DNA from: Pseudozyma flocculosa PF-1
Lineage: Eukaryota; Basidiomycota; Ustilaginomycetes; Ustilaginales; Ustilaginaceae
Assembly: GCF_000417875.1 (NCBI RefSeq)
Contig: NW_006920889.1
Span: 278,780 to 342,779 of the forward strand
Reading direction: 5' to 3'
Length of the DNA: 64,000 nt
Shown one piece after another: positions 26,101 through 36,631 of this stretch (its first letter is position 1; each line of letters begins with the position of its first letter). Under the pieces are notes generated by a model. The model was not told the DNA's origin and ran no database searches. It saw only the letters and a list, made by a program, of their open reading frames with translations. A program made the translations under genes and the position numbers.

Positions 26101-26536
26101 CCAGACGTACGACTACGAGCAGGGCGATTTCGTCTGGCGGCGGTTCCGCTGGTCCTCGGATCCGGCCGCGGGCAGTCACGCCCTCGAGAGTGTGGACGAG
26201 ACGCAGCTCAAGGCCCAGTCGGCCGACGTGGTCCTCGCCGACTCCAAGCAGGTCGCTCCGTATTCCACCACCAACCAATTCGCCGAGTCCATCCGCGACG
26301 TCAGGGTCGAGAGGATTGTCGTGCTCGGACTGGAGAAGGAGCCCAAAACGATCCGGATCCGCGGCGGCCGCAACGACGGACACGAGGTCGAGTGGACCTG
26401 GAAGGCCGGCGTGGCCGCATCGGGCAAGGGCGGAAGTAGCTTCGGTTTCGGTACCGGGTCCAGCGCGGCCAGCGAGCTGGTCATCAAGGACCCCTCCGTG
26501 CTGATCCGAGACAACTGGACCATCGAGTTCGAGTAG
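23134..26536 (+). CDS. Glucosidase II alpha subunit (GH31, neutral alpha-glucosidase)
   Basis: ER-lumen glycoside hydrolase family 31 enzyme that trims the inner alpha-1,3-glucoses from N-glycans after glucosidase I; it feeds the calnexin cycle and pairs with a beta subunit carrying the ER-retention signal. Exons 23134-24537, 24622-24747 and 24851-26536, about 1071 residues. A signal peptide (LLSAIVALCCLLSLLG) is followed by VKPGDFKKCKDSSFCRR, typical of this subunit. The catalytic domain shows FAIGYHQCRWNY, DVMWLDIEYSKEHMYG, and the nucleophile motif VWNDMNEPAIF. Further on are GMSFCGADVGGFFGN and FFRAHAHIDTKRREP. ATG 23134 is chosen because it directly precedes the signal peptide. The protein is somewhat longer than yeast homologues because of an acidic/basic insert before the catalytic core. 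Confidence 0.94.
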
Positions 26537-26788
26537 ATGGCAGAGACAGAAGGGTCGGTCGTACGGAACACCGACATTTGGTCACTTCCGGGCCGGCGGT
26601 ATGCAGGCAGCTCGAACGCGCTGCAGATTCGCAAAGATCGCCCCCCAGTGGAGAATGACACACTCCTCCCCAAGTTGAAGGTGCAGCATTGGGCCCCAGA
26701 CGCCGATGCTTGTGCGGGTAGCGATGCTAGCGTCAGCGTCGCCACTAATGCTGTGCGAATTGCGAATGCATGTATGTACAGGGGATGT

Positions 26789-29148
26789 TCAGTCGTCTTC
26801 GGACGCGGAGCCGGAGAATAGGGCGATGGGCGAAGGTGACCGAGAGTCCGAGGCAAAGGGAGAGGCTGAGTCCTCCGCTTTGACGACCGCACATTGTGGA
26901 AGCGCGTCCTGCCGCGGACGTTGGAGCGACTTTGCCGCTCGTCCCATCGCGGGCATCGGCCGGCTGCGAGAACCGAAAGCGGCCGGCTGCGATTCGGTAC
27001 GCCGGAACGCTGACGCCGTCAGCAGCGGCGATGACGATGACGACGTCGTCAAAGGCGCGGCCAGCGTCTGCCTCAACGACCGCGCGAAATTTGCTGGTCG
27101 ACTGTGTTGGCGGACTAGGTTGGGCTTGGTCTTGCTGGGTGTGGCTTGCACTAGCGTCTGCCGTCTGCGTTCCCCGGTGATGTCGCCCCTCCTCTCGTCA
27201 ACGCCAATCGAACGCGTCGGTGGAAGCGAAAGATCGGCTGAATTCGGCCTCCTGACCGCTTCGCTCTTCCGCTTGCTCGTTGCCCCCGTGATGAATGCTC
27301 GCACCGGCTCCAACGCCGCCGCCGACTTCGGATCTGAAGGTGCCTGCGCTGCTGAGGTGCGAGCGTCGCCACCGAAATGTGCAGCCAACACCAGGGGGCC
27401 GGCGCTGACGCTGCGGGCGAAACGGCGATCCATGTCGACTTCGCGACCCCTTCCCAAAAGGCTCTGCGAGTCGGCCGTTGGGCCGGCTCGAGATCGGCGT
27501 CCGATGGCTTGCTCCTGCTCGAGGGCGTCTTGCAGACGGGGGCGCGATGTCGACGCGCCCGGCCGCGAGCGGCTGGCCTTGCTCTTCGGCTCAGACCCTC
27601 TCGCTCCGACTTGAGCGTGCGTTGCTGGCTGCTGCGCTCGCTCCGACCGAGGCAACGGGGCGCGGCGCTTCTGCGGCGTCGGGTTCGAGACGCTTGGAAT
27701 GAAGCATTTGCTTTTCAACAGGGTGCACTGGCGAGGCAGGGCGGCTAGGAAGCACGGTTCGACGATCCTCCTGCAGAGCCACTGCACGTCGTCGAGCTCA
27801 TCGTTGGGATCCCTCTGCCTTGCAGACGTTCCGAAAGCCTGATCGAAGCGGTTGCTTGTCGGCTGCGTCGACACGCCGGCGACCGCGTCCTCCAGATCGC
27901 CGAGGAAGCTTCCCAGGTCGGAGTGCAGACTGGCTGTGATCTGGTCTAGGCAAAGCACATCGATGAGGGCCTCGAGACGCCGATTCAGATGCTCGGGATC
28001 GACGACAGCCGCACCCACGACGTTCAAGACATCGACCGTTTCGGCCTGAGCTGGATCGCCACGTCGATTCCGCTTGTCGCCCGATTTCTTCTGCCAGAGA
28101 AAGTAGTCGTCGTGCAGATCCTCATCCCGACTGGCGTCCCACCGCTTGGGCTTGTCCAATTTCCGGCTCCTTTTCTTCGGGCGCAGCTCCTTGTCACTTC
28201 TGGTGCCCTGAGGGGTGTTGGGATCGGACGATCCGGCTTCGGGTACTGCCGATTCGTCCCGAAACGTTCTCATCTTGATGAGTCGTCTTCGGGAAGGCTC
28301 AATGCAGGAACTGTGCTGCGTCGTGAGACGCAGCAATAGGAGGACGAGGAGGACTTGAAGCTGTAGCCTGCATCCCGGGCGACGTTGAAGCACTGTCAGC
28401 AGCGTGATCTCTGATATGCCGCGTCGTGCCTCTTCGTCGATGGGGAGCTGACTTACTCGCGGCTCTCGATGGCCCTCAGCCAGCGCGAGAGGATCGCTTT
28501 GAAGCCAGAGTTGTCGGGATTGTCAGACATGCCTGTTTGCCCACCCGCTTCGCTGACTTCTGCGACGTCACTTCCGGGCCGCATCAGACGAGCTTCGCTC
28601 TGTCGGCGCAGTGCTGCAGTGACCGCTGCTGCCGGACCCCCCATCAGAGCAGATTTGATGCTGCGCGCTTCATTGTGGTCGGGGTATAGGGTTTCAACGC
28701 CAGCTTCGAGGGTGTCATTGGGGCCGACGCATGTGGTTTCCAGTGCGCTGGCAGCTGTGCTGGCAAAGCGACGCTGAACAGTGGAGCGAGCGCGCAGCAT
28801 CGTAGCGAGGCGCACGACGAGCTGCGAAATGTCCTGTTGATGGATGGCTTCAATCCTCTCGACGTAGCCTACGAAGTCGCCGAGGGACGTGTGGAGCTCT
28901 CCTAGCCATAGCGCATCGTTGTAGACCATCCACAGGTCATCGGTCGAAGCCGAAGCCTCAGCTTCCGGTACCGGCCAGATGGAAGTCGGAGGCCGCTCGA
29001 GCTGCAGCGGCAAGGTCTCTGAGACGATGCGAGGGTCTTGCCAGATTGCGGTAGATGCTTCCTGGGGGTGGGAGGGTCCTGCCGGGCCAGGAAGCGCAAT
29101 TGGATCCTTGAGCAGGAGAGTACAGTCGGCATTCTGGAGGTAGCTCAT
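26789..29148 (-). CDS. Probable DNA replication initiation protein, Sld3-like
   Basis: Two exons, 29148-28457 and 28367-26789, giving 756 residues. Joining them across the GTAAGT...GCAG intron produces SRELQLQVLLVLLLLRL, which resembles the Cdc45-binding core of fungal Sld3 (a 'RE-x-QLQ-I-LLLLE' helix). A later block, RRIVEPCFLAALPRQCTLLKSKC, also resembles the C-terminal part of that domain. The last 250 residues are Ser/Arg/Pro-rich and disordered, as in Sld3/Treslin tails that bind Dpb11 after CDK phosphorylation. If correct, the protein loads Cdc45 on origins. The call comes from remembered motif resemblance; the first 100 residues are not recognised. It converges with the glucosidase gene, 250 bases apart. 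Confidence 0.6.
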
Positions 29149-29808
29149 GTTGGAGTGCTCCAGCGGACTGGCGATGCTGTGTGCATCTGTCGTCCGTGTA
29201 AACGTGGCTAGGGATTGTCAGCTACGGTTCCATGATGGCGGTCGATGGTCGCGAGGAGGCTTGCCAAGGAGCGTGCAGCGATCGAATGTGCAGGTACTTT
29301 GTCTGGCGCGCGTTGGCCTCGTCAAAGGGTCGGCAGGATTCGAAGGGCGGTGGTCAAGGCGGGTGGTAGGCGATGGGGCCGGTGGTGGTGTCTATCGACG
29401 AGCCTAACCGCCACCGTCTGTTGGATGGGGGTCAAAGCTCCGCGTCGCTCCAGCCAGAACCTCCACCTTGATTGTGTCGCCCGATGCTCCGTGATCGGGG
29501 CGACACGCTTTGGCGTGGCTCGGCCTGCAGGCCAGGCCAGGCCGGGCTGCCACGCTTAGAGGGCTGCGTGGCACGGCCCCCTTTAGGCTTCGGTGCCGAA
29601 CCACCTCGACTGGGAAGAAGAAATTTGGCGGGGGCGGCGCCGGCGGGCGGCAAGCCAACCATCAACTGCGCCCTCCACCCCTCGTCTTGCCTCGTTCCCC
29701 AAACCGCTCATCGCCTTCCGCTCACCGCTCACTCCAGCGCCTTTGCTTGCTCCACGGTCCTCCTAGAAGCACTCGCAACCTCGCAGGTCACGCACCTTGC
29801 CGCTCGCC
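29149..29808. other. Divergent promoter region, SLD3-like / RPB8
   Basis: No supported gene. It contains a GGCCAGGCCAGGCC word at about 29530-29545 and, just before the RPB8 ATG, a C/T-rich leader. Confidence 0.5.
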
Positions 29809-30567
29809 ATGGATCCCACCAACATCTTTGATACCCAGTTCGTCGTCGACAAGATCGACCCCGATGGCAAGAAGTTTGACCGAGGTACGTCGCTCCATCG
29901 CCCTGCTGCACCCACTCGGCTTGCTCGAGTCGCTCGCCTTGCCCTTCTCTGACGACGTCCCTCTGTGTCGCTCTGCTTGCTGCCCGCCGTGCACCCGCTC
30001 TACGCTTGCTCGGTCGCCGTCCTCACAGTTTCTCGCATCATCGCGACGTCGCCGTCGCTCGACATGAACCTCTCGATCGACATTGCGACCGACATCTGGC
30101 CCGTTTCCGAGGGGCAACAGCTCACGTTCCAGCTCGCATCAACGCTCAGAAAAGACTCGGCCATCAAGTCGACTGGACAGGAAGGCGAGGGCAACCAAGA
30201 CGCCTCGGCCGTGGCCGCGGAACGCGATGCCTGGAGGCTCGACATGCCTGGCAACGGTGGAATCGCCGACGACTTTGACTATGTCATGTACGGCAAGGTG
30301 GGTCCTCGCCTTGACAATGCCTGAGCAACGTGGTCTTCCCTCCTTGCCGCACGCCCTAGGTTGCGCCGCTGACATCCAAGCGCCGCTGTCGACCCCAATC
30401 GCCTCCACCATCTCTCTCCAACCCAGATCTACCGATACGACGAAAAGGCCAGCGACGAGGTCACTGTGTACGGCTCGTTTGGAGGGCTAATGATGGCCCT
30501 CACCGGGTCCTATCGCCATCTGAGCGGTGTGACGGTAGGCGCCAACGTCTACCTCCTCATGCGCTGA
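29809..30567 (+). CDS. RPB8: RNA polymerases I, II and III subunit RPABC3
   Basis: Small shared subunit of all three nuclear RNA polymerases, with an OB-like beta-barrel. Exons 29809-29884, 30029-30297 and 30427-30567 give 161 residues, near the usual 145-150. Family blocks are visible: IFDTQFVVDKIDPDGKKFDR, then VSRI, then DMNLSIDIATDIWPV, then DFDYVMYGKIYRYDE, and YGSFGGLMMALTGSYRHL near the end. The first exon is only 76 bases and both introns are about 130-145 nt. Confidence 0.95.
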
Positions 30568-31792
30568 GCGCTCGCCTATGCTCGGGAGGCCGAAGTTGGA
30601 TCTCTGCCAGCCAATGCGGCTTCCTCAGTCTTTTCCCCCCGTCCATCTCCATTGGCCTGCCTACCGTATCATCCGCGCCACGAGCAACCCCTGTACACTA
30701 GTCGATTCTGTCAACAAAACCCGCTCTCACTACTCTGAACCTCGAAGCCAAGAAAAGTAGGTTCACTGCCAGCCTATGCCCCTCCGGGAGGTTAGCCCAG
30801 CGAACCTGGCCAAAGCGGTGTGCTCAAGTCTGATCGGCTCGGCGCACCCAGCCATTTGGTAGGTTGAGAACAAGGAGCTCTCAGGCTAAAGCCGGTCGGG
30901 CTCTGCACAAAAGAGTGTGCTGCTGCGGCGGTCTGACGTCTGGCCACTTGACCCGATGTCGGATCTTCTTGCCAGCTCAAGGGACGGTGAACGGAGTGGT
31001 GTGGCGTACACGTACGTGTTGTGCAGCAGGGAGTTGAGTGAGCCGCAGGACGGTACATACAGTACTGTAGCATTCGCAAGAGCGGTGGGCCATCACGAAA
31101 GGATGTGTGGCAGCGGGCGCGTGAGGTCCTCTGATCTGCCGGGCCTCTTGGATGTGGAGCTGGCGCGGCTGCCTGCCTACCTGTGCGCTCAGCCACGACG
31201 CCGACGATGGCGTGCTTCGTCGCGCTCGGCAACACGGCCACCAGCGACCCGGGCAAGCCCTCGCCCTGGCGCCACAGCTACTCTTACCGGCACCTCGCCC
31301 TCGACCGCTTTCCAAGCAGCCCCCACACCAAGGCGTGCGACAGAATGACAGGCAGCATCACGACACCCGGAGCCTACGTCTCGCCCTTGGCCTGGCCTGC
31401 CAGCGCGCCATGGCACCATCAAAGGTGATGACAAGCAAGCACCCCGCCCCCCCCCCCCTCCNCNCCCNCCNCGCNCGCGCGCGCGACGTACGTACGTACG
31501 TACGTACGTACCGTACCGTACCGTACCGTACCCGGTACCCGTACNNNNNNNNNNNNNNNNNNNNCCGACCGACGGCCGGCCCGACCTAGGTCGGACCCAA
31601 CCTACTAAACGGTAAACGGGTAGTAGTCAACGACACGACGCCACGCCCCCCCCCCCCCCCCCCCCCTTCCCCCAGCCTAGCGCCCCCTTCCCCAGGAGCG
31701 GTCGTGCAAGAAGTAGTATATAGTCTCGACGCCTCGGCCGCCCTCCAACTGCCACCACGCAACCCCTCCATCCGATCCGACAGGAGTCCACC
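30568..31792. other. Intergenic spacer with assembly gap
   Basis: No supported gene. It ends with the dioxygenase promoter: a TATA-like AGTATATAG lies at about 31712-31720, some 75 bases before the ATG. A 20-N gap sits at 31545-31564. A short open stretch at 31207-31428 has no recognisable content. Confidence 0.45.
31441..31665. repeat. Poly-C / GTAC simple repeats around a gap
   Basis: Poly-C, ambiguous C/N bases, (CG)n and (GTAC)n/(CGTAC)n lead into 20 Ns (31545-31564). Another poly-C run (31647-31666) follows. The arrangement parallels the gap at 7.1 kb. Confidence 0.8.
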
Positions 31793-33076
31793 ATGTTGTC
31801 GACGCTTCCCTCCAGCAGCTCCCATTTCTCCACCCCTTCCGGTCAGGGCGCGCCAAAGCAGGGCCAGGGCCAGGGCCAAGGCGCCGGCGACGGCAACGGC
31901 TTCAGCGCCGACCAGATTGCCGCCCAGCGCAACCTCGCCTCGACCCTCAACGTCCTCACCTCTGGCCAGCACGACGCCGATCCCAGCCTGATCACACCGT
32001 ACTCACAACTGCCAAAGTCCATCTCGGGCCCCACCGTCTGGGACGCCGCCTCGTACCGGGGCCAAGAGAACAGCCACAAGTGGGTTCACACCTTCACGCC
32101 CACCGAAATCGCCCAGCTCGAAACCGCAGCCCAGCTCTGGCTCCAGAGCGGCAGGGAGCTCGGAGAGATCGAGCGCTCCACCTTTCCGCTGCCTGCCTCG
32201 CTCATCGAGACGCTCACCGCACTGCGCGAGCGCCTGATCCACGGCCACGGCTTCTACCTCTTCAAGGGCCTGCCGACCGAGCGCTGGGGCAACCGTCTCA
32301 GCGCCATTGCCTATCTCGGCCTGGGCAGCTACCTGGGCAACATCGTCTCCCAGAACCGCCTCGGTCATGTCCTGGGCCACGTCAAGGACCTCGGCGACGA
32401 CCCCACGCAGATCGACAAGGTCCGCATCTACCGCACCAACGCCCGCCAGTTTTTCCACACTGACTCGAGCGGGGGTGCCGTCGGCCTGCTGTGCCTGCAC
32501 AAGGCCCTCGAGGGGGGCGAGAGCGACATTGCCTCGTCGCACGCCATCTGGAACCATCTGCAGGCCAATCGGCCCGACGTCGCCGAGACGCTGGCCTCCA
32601 ACATCTGGCACTTTGACCGCAAGGGCGAGGTGTCGGAGGGGCAAAAGGGGTGGTACACCAAGCCCATCTTTTCGCTCCGCAAGGGCGAGCCGGATAACCG
32701 GCTGGTGCTCAACTACGACCCCTACTACCTCAAGTCCATCGACCGCCACGTCGAGGCCGGTCTCATCCCGCCACTGAGCGACAAGCAAAAGGAAGCCATG
32801 GAGGTCCTCGAGCAGACGGCGCAGCTCCTCAGCCTTCACATGATCCTCGACGTCGGCGATATCCAATTCGTCGCCGACACTCACGTCCTGCACGCCAGGA
32901 CCGCCTACAAGGACTACCCCCCGCCCGCTCCGCGCAGGCACCTGTACCGCCTTTGGGTGGCCGTGCCCGTTGCCGACGGCGGCTGGAACAGCATCTACCC
33001 GGACAACGAGCACCCTAGGCGTGGCGGCATCCAGGTAGACCAGCAGAAGCCGTGCTACCCGCTGGACGGAGAATGA
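31793..33076 (+). CDS. TauD/TfdA-family Fe(II)/2-oxoglutarate dioxygenase
   Basis: Single-exon 427-residue protein of the taurine-catabolism-dioxygenase superfamily, which couples 2-oxoglutarate decarboxylation to substrate oxidation. The iron-binding HxD is His222/Asp224 in FFHTDSSGG, the distal His lies in DTHVLHARTAY, and the 2-oxoglutarate-binding Arg in RRHLYRLWVAVP. HGHGFYLFKGLP and IVSQNRLGHVLGHVKDLG also fit the fungal clade of large TauD-like proteins. The substrate is unknown. No signal peptide or membrane segment is seen. The N terminus has a Gln-Gly run from a GGGCCA-type hexamer repeat. Confidence 0.88.
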   Translation: MLSTLPSSSSHFSTPSGQGAPKQGQGQGQGAGDGNGFSADQIAAQRNLASTLNVLTSGQHDADPSLITPYSQLPKSISGPTVWDAASYRGQENSHKWVHTFTPTEIAQLETAAQLWLQSGRELGEIERSTFPLPASLIETLTALRERLIHGHGFYLFKGLPTERWGNRLSAIAYLGLGSYLGNIVSQNRLGHVLGHVKDLGDDPTQIDKVRIYRTNARQFFHTDSSGGAVGLLCLHKALEGGESDIASSHAIWNHLQANRPDVAETLASNIWHFDRKGEVSEGQKGWYTKPIFSLRKGEPDNRLVLNYDPYYLKSIDRHVEAGLIPPLSDKQKEAMEVLEQTAQLLSLHMILDVGDIQFVADTHVLHARTAYKDYPPPAPRRHLYRLWVAVPVADGGWNSIYPDNEHPRRGGIQVDQQKPCYPLDGE

Positions 33077-33970
33077 GTGCGCCCGTCGGCTTTTGTAGCA
33101 GTCCCCTCGACAACTAAGATGGATGAAGATTTTGTGCCGATATGGCAAATTGAGAGAGACATGCTCGAAGAGGAGTGGCATGCTGCGGCTGGCCAGGAAA
33201 GCCAAGCTGGACAGGCGAATCACGTGCAAGCGGCGGCAGGTCGGCGAGAAAAAGTCGGAAGAAAATCACAGACCCGGCCTGGGCCAGCGCGGTGCCAGCG
33301 CAGTGCCAGGTTTGCGGCCCGGCCGGCGAAAACCAGAAAGGTATAAGAACCCCTCCGCCCGCCGCCTCCCCTCTTCCCGACCCCCAAGTGCGGCAAAAAC
33401 GACGGCCTATACGTGTTGCTCCCTTTGCCTCTTCCCGCGTCTCGCACCTCGTATCGTTGCTTGCAGCGTCGAGGTGCGAGCGCGGGATGCTCCGATGGCC
33501 TAAAGGTGAGCGTCAAAGGTTCCAACGTCAAGACCGATACCCGCGACGCCAGGGAGGAACATTTTTTTGCCCCCTCTCGTACCTGATCCCTCGAGAGAGG
33601 GAGACGGTCCGCGGACGGACATCTCAGTACCCGCGCTCAATCGCCCTACCTCCAGAGGCGATCGAGTGGGTCGGTGGTCCGTACATTTCCCTTCCAACAC
33701 CCTCCTCTTTTCTGCCTGATTCCTTCCCCCGCATCCTCGAGCCTGTTCCTTGATCTGCGCTTGTTCGATGTCATACAATTGTCTTTCTTGCCCTGTGGTC
33801 TGCGCCTCGACCGAGCTGGATGGTCCACACTTGAATGCAGGTTGAGCTTTCCTATCGCCATGTGGATCGGCCCTGTTGATCCGGCGGACCAAAAAGCGGA
33901 ACACCGTCCATCGAGACGCTGGCGGACTCAGTTCGACGAGAATCCGCTCTCTGCGCTGGCTCAGGCTGCT
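33077..33970. other. Intergenic spacer, no confident gene
   Basis: Holds a TATA-like GGTATAAGA at about 33340, C/T-rich leader-like sequence, and a small open frame at 33860-34009 (starts MWIGPVDPADQ, about 49 codons) that overlaps the end of the minus-strand gene. None can be supported as a gene from sequence alone. Confidence 0.35.
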
Positions 33971-34480
33971 TCAGGCCATGCGAGGAGCCGCCAAGTGGTG
34001 GGAGGTTGACCTCCTCTTCCTTCGTCGTGCCGGCTTGTCGCTGGTAGTCGGGGCCGTCTCAGAGGCCCCGGGAGGATCGCTGCTCGCATTCGGCTCCCTT
34101 GCCGGAACCGCCAGCTCCTTGGTCGCGTTGGGCGGTCCAGCAGTCGAAGTCGAGATGGGAGTCGCAGTGCTACTGAGCGCGGTTGCGCTGTTGGGAAGAG
34201 GTACGCTCACAACCCCGGAAGCAGGCGGGATCAAGATGCCGCTGGACGAGTTGGCAAGGGGCCGAGGGGAAGAGATGACGTTGATCCTCAGTACACTCCA
34301 GTGCAAATCGAAGGGCACTGGCGCGAGTAGCGAAAGTGCCAGCACCAGGATGCTCCCGAGCTGCAGCAGGCTGAACAGAAGGTGGGCCAAGCTGTGGCGG
34401 TTGGTCGATGAGCTGGCTGCCGGCGGTGTGGGCAGATCGGGGGAGACTGAGGCGAACGAAGGTGGTGGCATAGTCGACAT
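33971..34480 (-). CDS. Hypothetical Ser/Pro-rich single-pass membrane protein
   Basis: 169-codon uninterrupted frame starting with ATG at 34480. It has a Pro/Ser-rich N terminus, one hydrophobic segment at about residues 33-52 (HLLFSLLQLGSILVLALSLL), then a Ser/Thr/Pro/Ala-rich stretch and a basic cluster RRRKRR near the C terminus. It lies divergently from the membrane-protein gene at 34961 with 480 bases between them. No family is recognised. A membrane role is inferred from hydrophobicity only. Confidence 0.35.
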   Translation of the reverse strand: MSTMPPPSFASVSPDLPTPPAASSSTNRHSLAHLLFSLLQLGSILVLALSLLAPVPFDLHWSVLRINVISSPRPLANSSSGILIPPASGVVSVPLPNSATALSSTATPISTSTAGPPNATKELAVPAREPNASSDPPGASETAPTTSDKPARRRKRRSTSHHLAAPRMA

Positions 34481-34960
34481 CTTGCACCGTACTTGGTCTT
34501 GTGCAGTCTCTGCCCGAGCGCAGATTCCTCTGACCTAAGGACATAGGAGGAGCGGTTGGGGCGTTGGTGCGGCCCGGTAGCTAGCCAACCGACCTACGCT
34601 TGGCTTATAAGCAGGTTCGCCGCCGTCTTCTAACAGTCCATAGCAGACGGTCATGGTCAGACGCCAAGATACGGTCCCTTTGTCGTTCGCCCGACGCCTC
34701 ATCAATCATGAATGGGCCCGACGTGCCAGATACAAAGGGCCCCGCATCGCCGAACTTGTCGCTGCTTGGCACAAGATTGCACCCCCCCCTTCCACCACGA
34801 CGGCGAGCACAAAGGGCCCGCAAAGATGTCATCCGGTTCCATCGTCTCTCTCCCTCTCCCTCTCTGAATGCGAGCCTCTACATAAATGCCGTCGCTGTGC
34901 CCGTGCAATACTTCGTTCCATCGCACATTCCCCGAAGCTTTGTTGCACACACCTCAGACG

Positions 34961-36259
34961 ATGCGGCCTCGTCCCTGCCTCGACCTCGCCACCAACCTTG
35001 TCGTGCTGGCCGCTTGCACTGTCGGGGCTCAAGCTGGGAATAGCGACCCGGCTGCCACAATCCCGACGTCGACCGTGGGCGGCCCGACCTCGACGTCTGC
35101 TGGCTCATCGAACTCCACGGCGGCTGCTGCGCCAGCCGCAGCAATGGCGAACACGACGACACCGCTTGTCCTCCTTTCGCCCCTCTCCTCCAGGCTCTAC
35201 TCGACGCCCTACACTGATCTCGAAGCTCTCGCGACGGAACCGCATCTGCCGCCCTCTTACAGCCAGATCATCTCTCGACTCTCTTCGATCTCGCTCGTGC
35301 TCAACACGACGTCTGATGGCACGCTGCGCCTGCCCGTGGCCGGCATACCACTCGCTACGACGTCTCTGCCCACAACGTATCCGTCGATCTACTCGCTCTC
35401 GATCATCCTACTCCTCCTGAGCCACGTCTTCACCTGTGCGCTACGGATCCCACACGTCCTTCTAGCCACGTTGCCGCCGCGATCCAGGCACCACAACCTC
35501 GTCCTGGGATGGCTACGTCCGTACGCCATTCCAAGCCCATCGACTTCTACAGGCGTAGATGCAATCGTACGAGGACGACGTGAGGGTAGTGGCGGTGGTG
35601 CGGCAAACTCGATCGAGACACGTCTATACGCGTTTCGTCGCATCGCTGCGTACCTCCATGCAGCAGCTCTGCTCGTGTTTGGCGTGGTGACCCTCCTCTG
35701 GCGCAGCAGGGCTTCGACCGCCGTAGTGGCTCTAAACGCATCGACGTCTTCCCTTCTCCTCCGGCCTGTCAACGACGACAAGCCCGACGAACGGCAGGCT
35801 ATTCGGGCCGAGCTCGGGAACCTTTTCGGCCTCTACTTCGCCCTGGCCCTCATCGGATTGACGGCTTGGTTGGCGGAGAAGAAATGCACGGAACGGTGGA
35901 CAATCCAGCAGCAAGCGCTTCAGCAAGCATACGATGGGGTCAGAGCCGAATACACGGAATGGCAGATGGACTGCCAGCGGCGGGTCTGGCAGATGGAAAG
36001 GGAGTTGCAGCAAAGCTCCGCCACCTCCGTTGTCGCCATCGGTGCTGCCATGGCGGTGGGTGGCCCCGGTGGTGGAGCCGGGGACGAGGCGGACACATCG
36101 GGACTCAAGGCCCAGGTCCGAGTGGATCCGCCCGCCTATCCCGCCAACGCGATGTGCAGGGAGGCGGAACTGGAGGAGGGTGAAAAGGGGCGTGAGGCAG
36201 AAGCCGAAGGCCTAAGTTGGAGGCTGGTGGGCGATCAAAGCGGGAAGATCTACAATTGA
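34961..36259 (+). CDS. Unrecognised multi-pass membrane protein with signal peptide
   Basis: 432-residue intronless frame. ATG 34961 is preferred over the in-frame ATG at 34886 because it begins a signal-peptide-like segment (LATNLVVLAACTVGAQAG). A Ser/Thr/Asn-rich extracellular region of about 120 residues with several N-x-S/T sites follows. Then come three hydrophobic segments (around SLSIILLLLSHVF, AALLVFGVVTLLW and LYFALALIGLTAWLA) and a charged cytoplasmic tail with a coiled-coil-like Gln/Glu stretch. The four-segment layout recalls Sur7/PalI-type plasma-membrane proteins, but no diagnostic motif is seen, so no function is assigned. TATA-like CTTATAAG lies at about 34604. Confidence 0.6.
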   Translation: MRPRPCLDLATNLVVLAACTVGAQAGNSDPAATIPTSTVGGPTSTSAGSSNSTAAAAPAAAMANTTTPLVLLSPLSSRLYSTPYTDLEALATEPHLPPSYSQIISRLSSISLVLNTTSDGTLRLPVAGIPLATTSLPTTYPSIYSLSIILLLLSHVFTCALRIPHVLLATLPPRSRHHNLVLGWLRPYAIPSPSTSTGVDAIVRGRREGSGGGAANSIETRLYAFRRIAAYLHAAALLVFGVVTLLWRSRASTAVVALNASTSSLLLRPVNDDKPDERQAIRAELGNLFGLYFALALIGLTAWLAEKKCTERWTIQQQALQQAYDGVRAEYTEWQMDCQRRVWQMERELQQSSATSVVAIGAAMAVGGPGGGAGDEADTSGLKAQVRVDPPAYPANAMCREAELEEGEKGREAEAEGLSWRLVGDQSGKIYN

Positions 36260-36631
36260 TGCATGGTCAGGGTCAGCGGGCTGCGCCACTTCAACCTCGC
36301 GAGCATCGACAGAAGAGCTTGATCGCATGGGGGATCGAGTTGCAACTGGATCTCTATTTCTTCGCGACCTGTCGCCTAGTGGTGCTTCGACCCAGTGCTG
36401 CTGCTGGAGTCCACGAGCCCAGTCTGTGAAACTCAAAAGAGCCTTTCGAAGCTGCGAGGCCGTAATTGTTGTTGAAACATGCTTGCCACGGACGAGCCAG
36501 ACGCGCTTGAATGAGCAGCAAGGTACCAAGCACATCTTCTGCAACATTGCGGCTTCGACGGTCCGACCTCTGCATCTGCCGCCGCGTCCGCCTGATTACC
36601 CCTGATCTGTGCATGTCCGAAACTGCTCTGC

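Noticed and set aside
31207..31428. Short plus-strand frame MACFVALGNTATS...
   Set aside because: Ends at a stop before a gap, no homology recognised, and no splice link to the dioxygenase gene.
33860..34009. Small plus-strand frame beginning MWIGPVDPADQ
   Set aside because: About 49 codons, overlaps the minus-strand hypothetical gene, no recognisable content, and the splice signals around it cannot be fitted to an upstream exon.
34886..34960. Upstream ATG for the multi-pass membrane protein
   Set aside because: The downstream ATG at 34961 directly begins a signal-peptide-like segment; the extra 25 residues do not resemble one.
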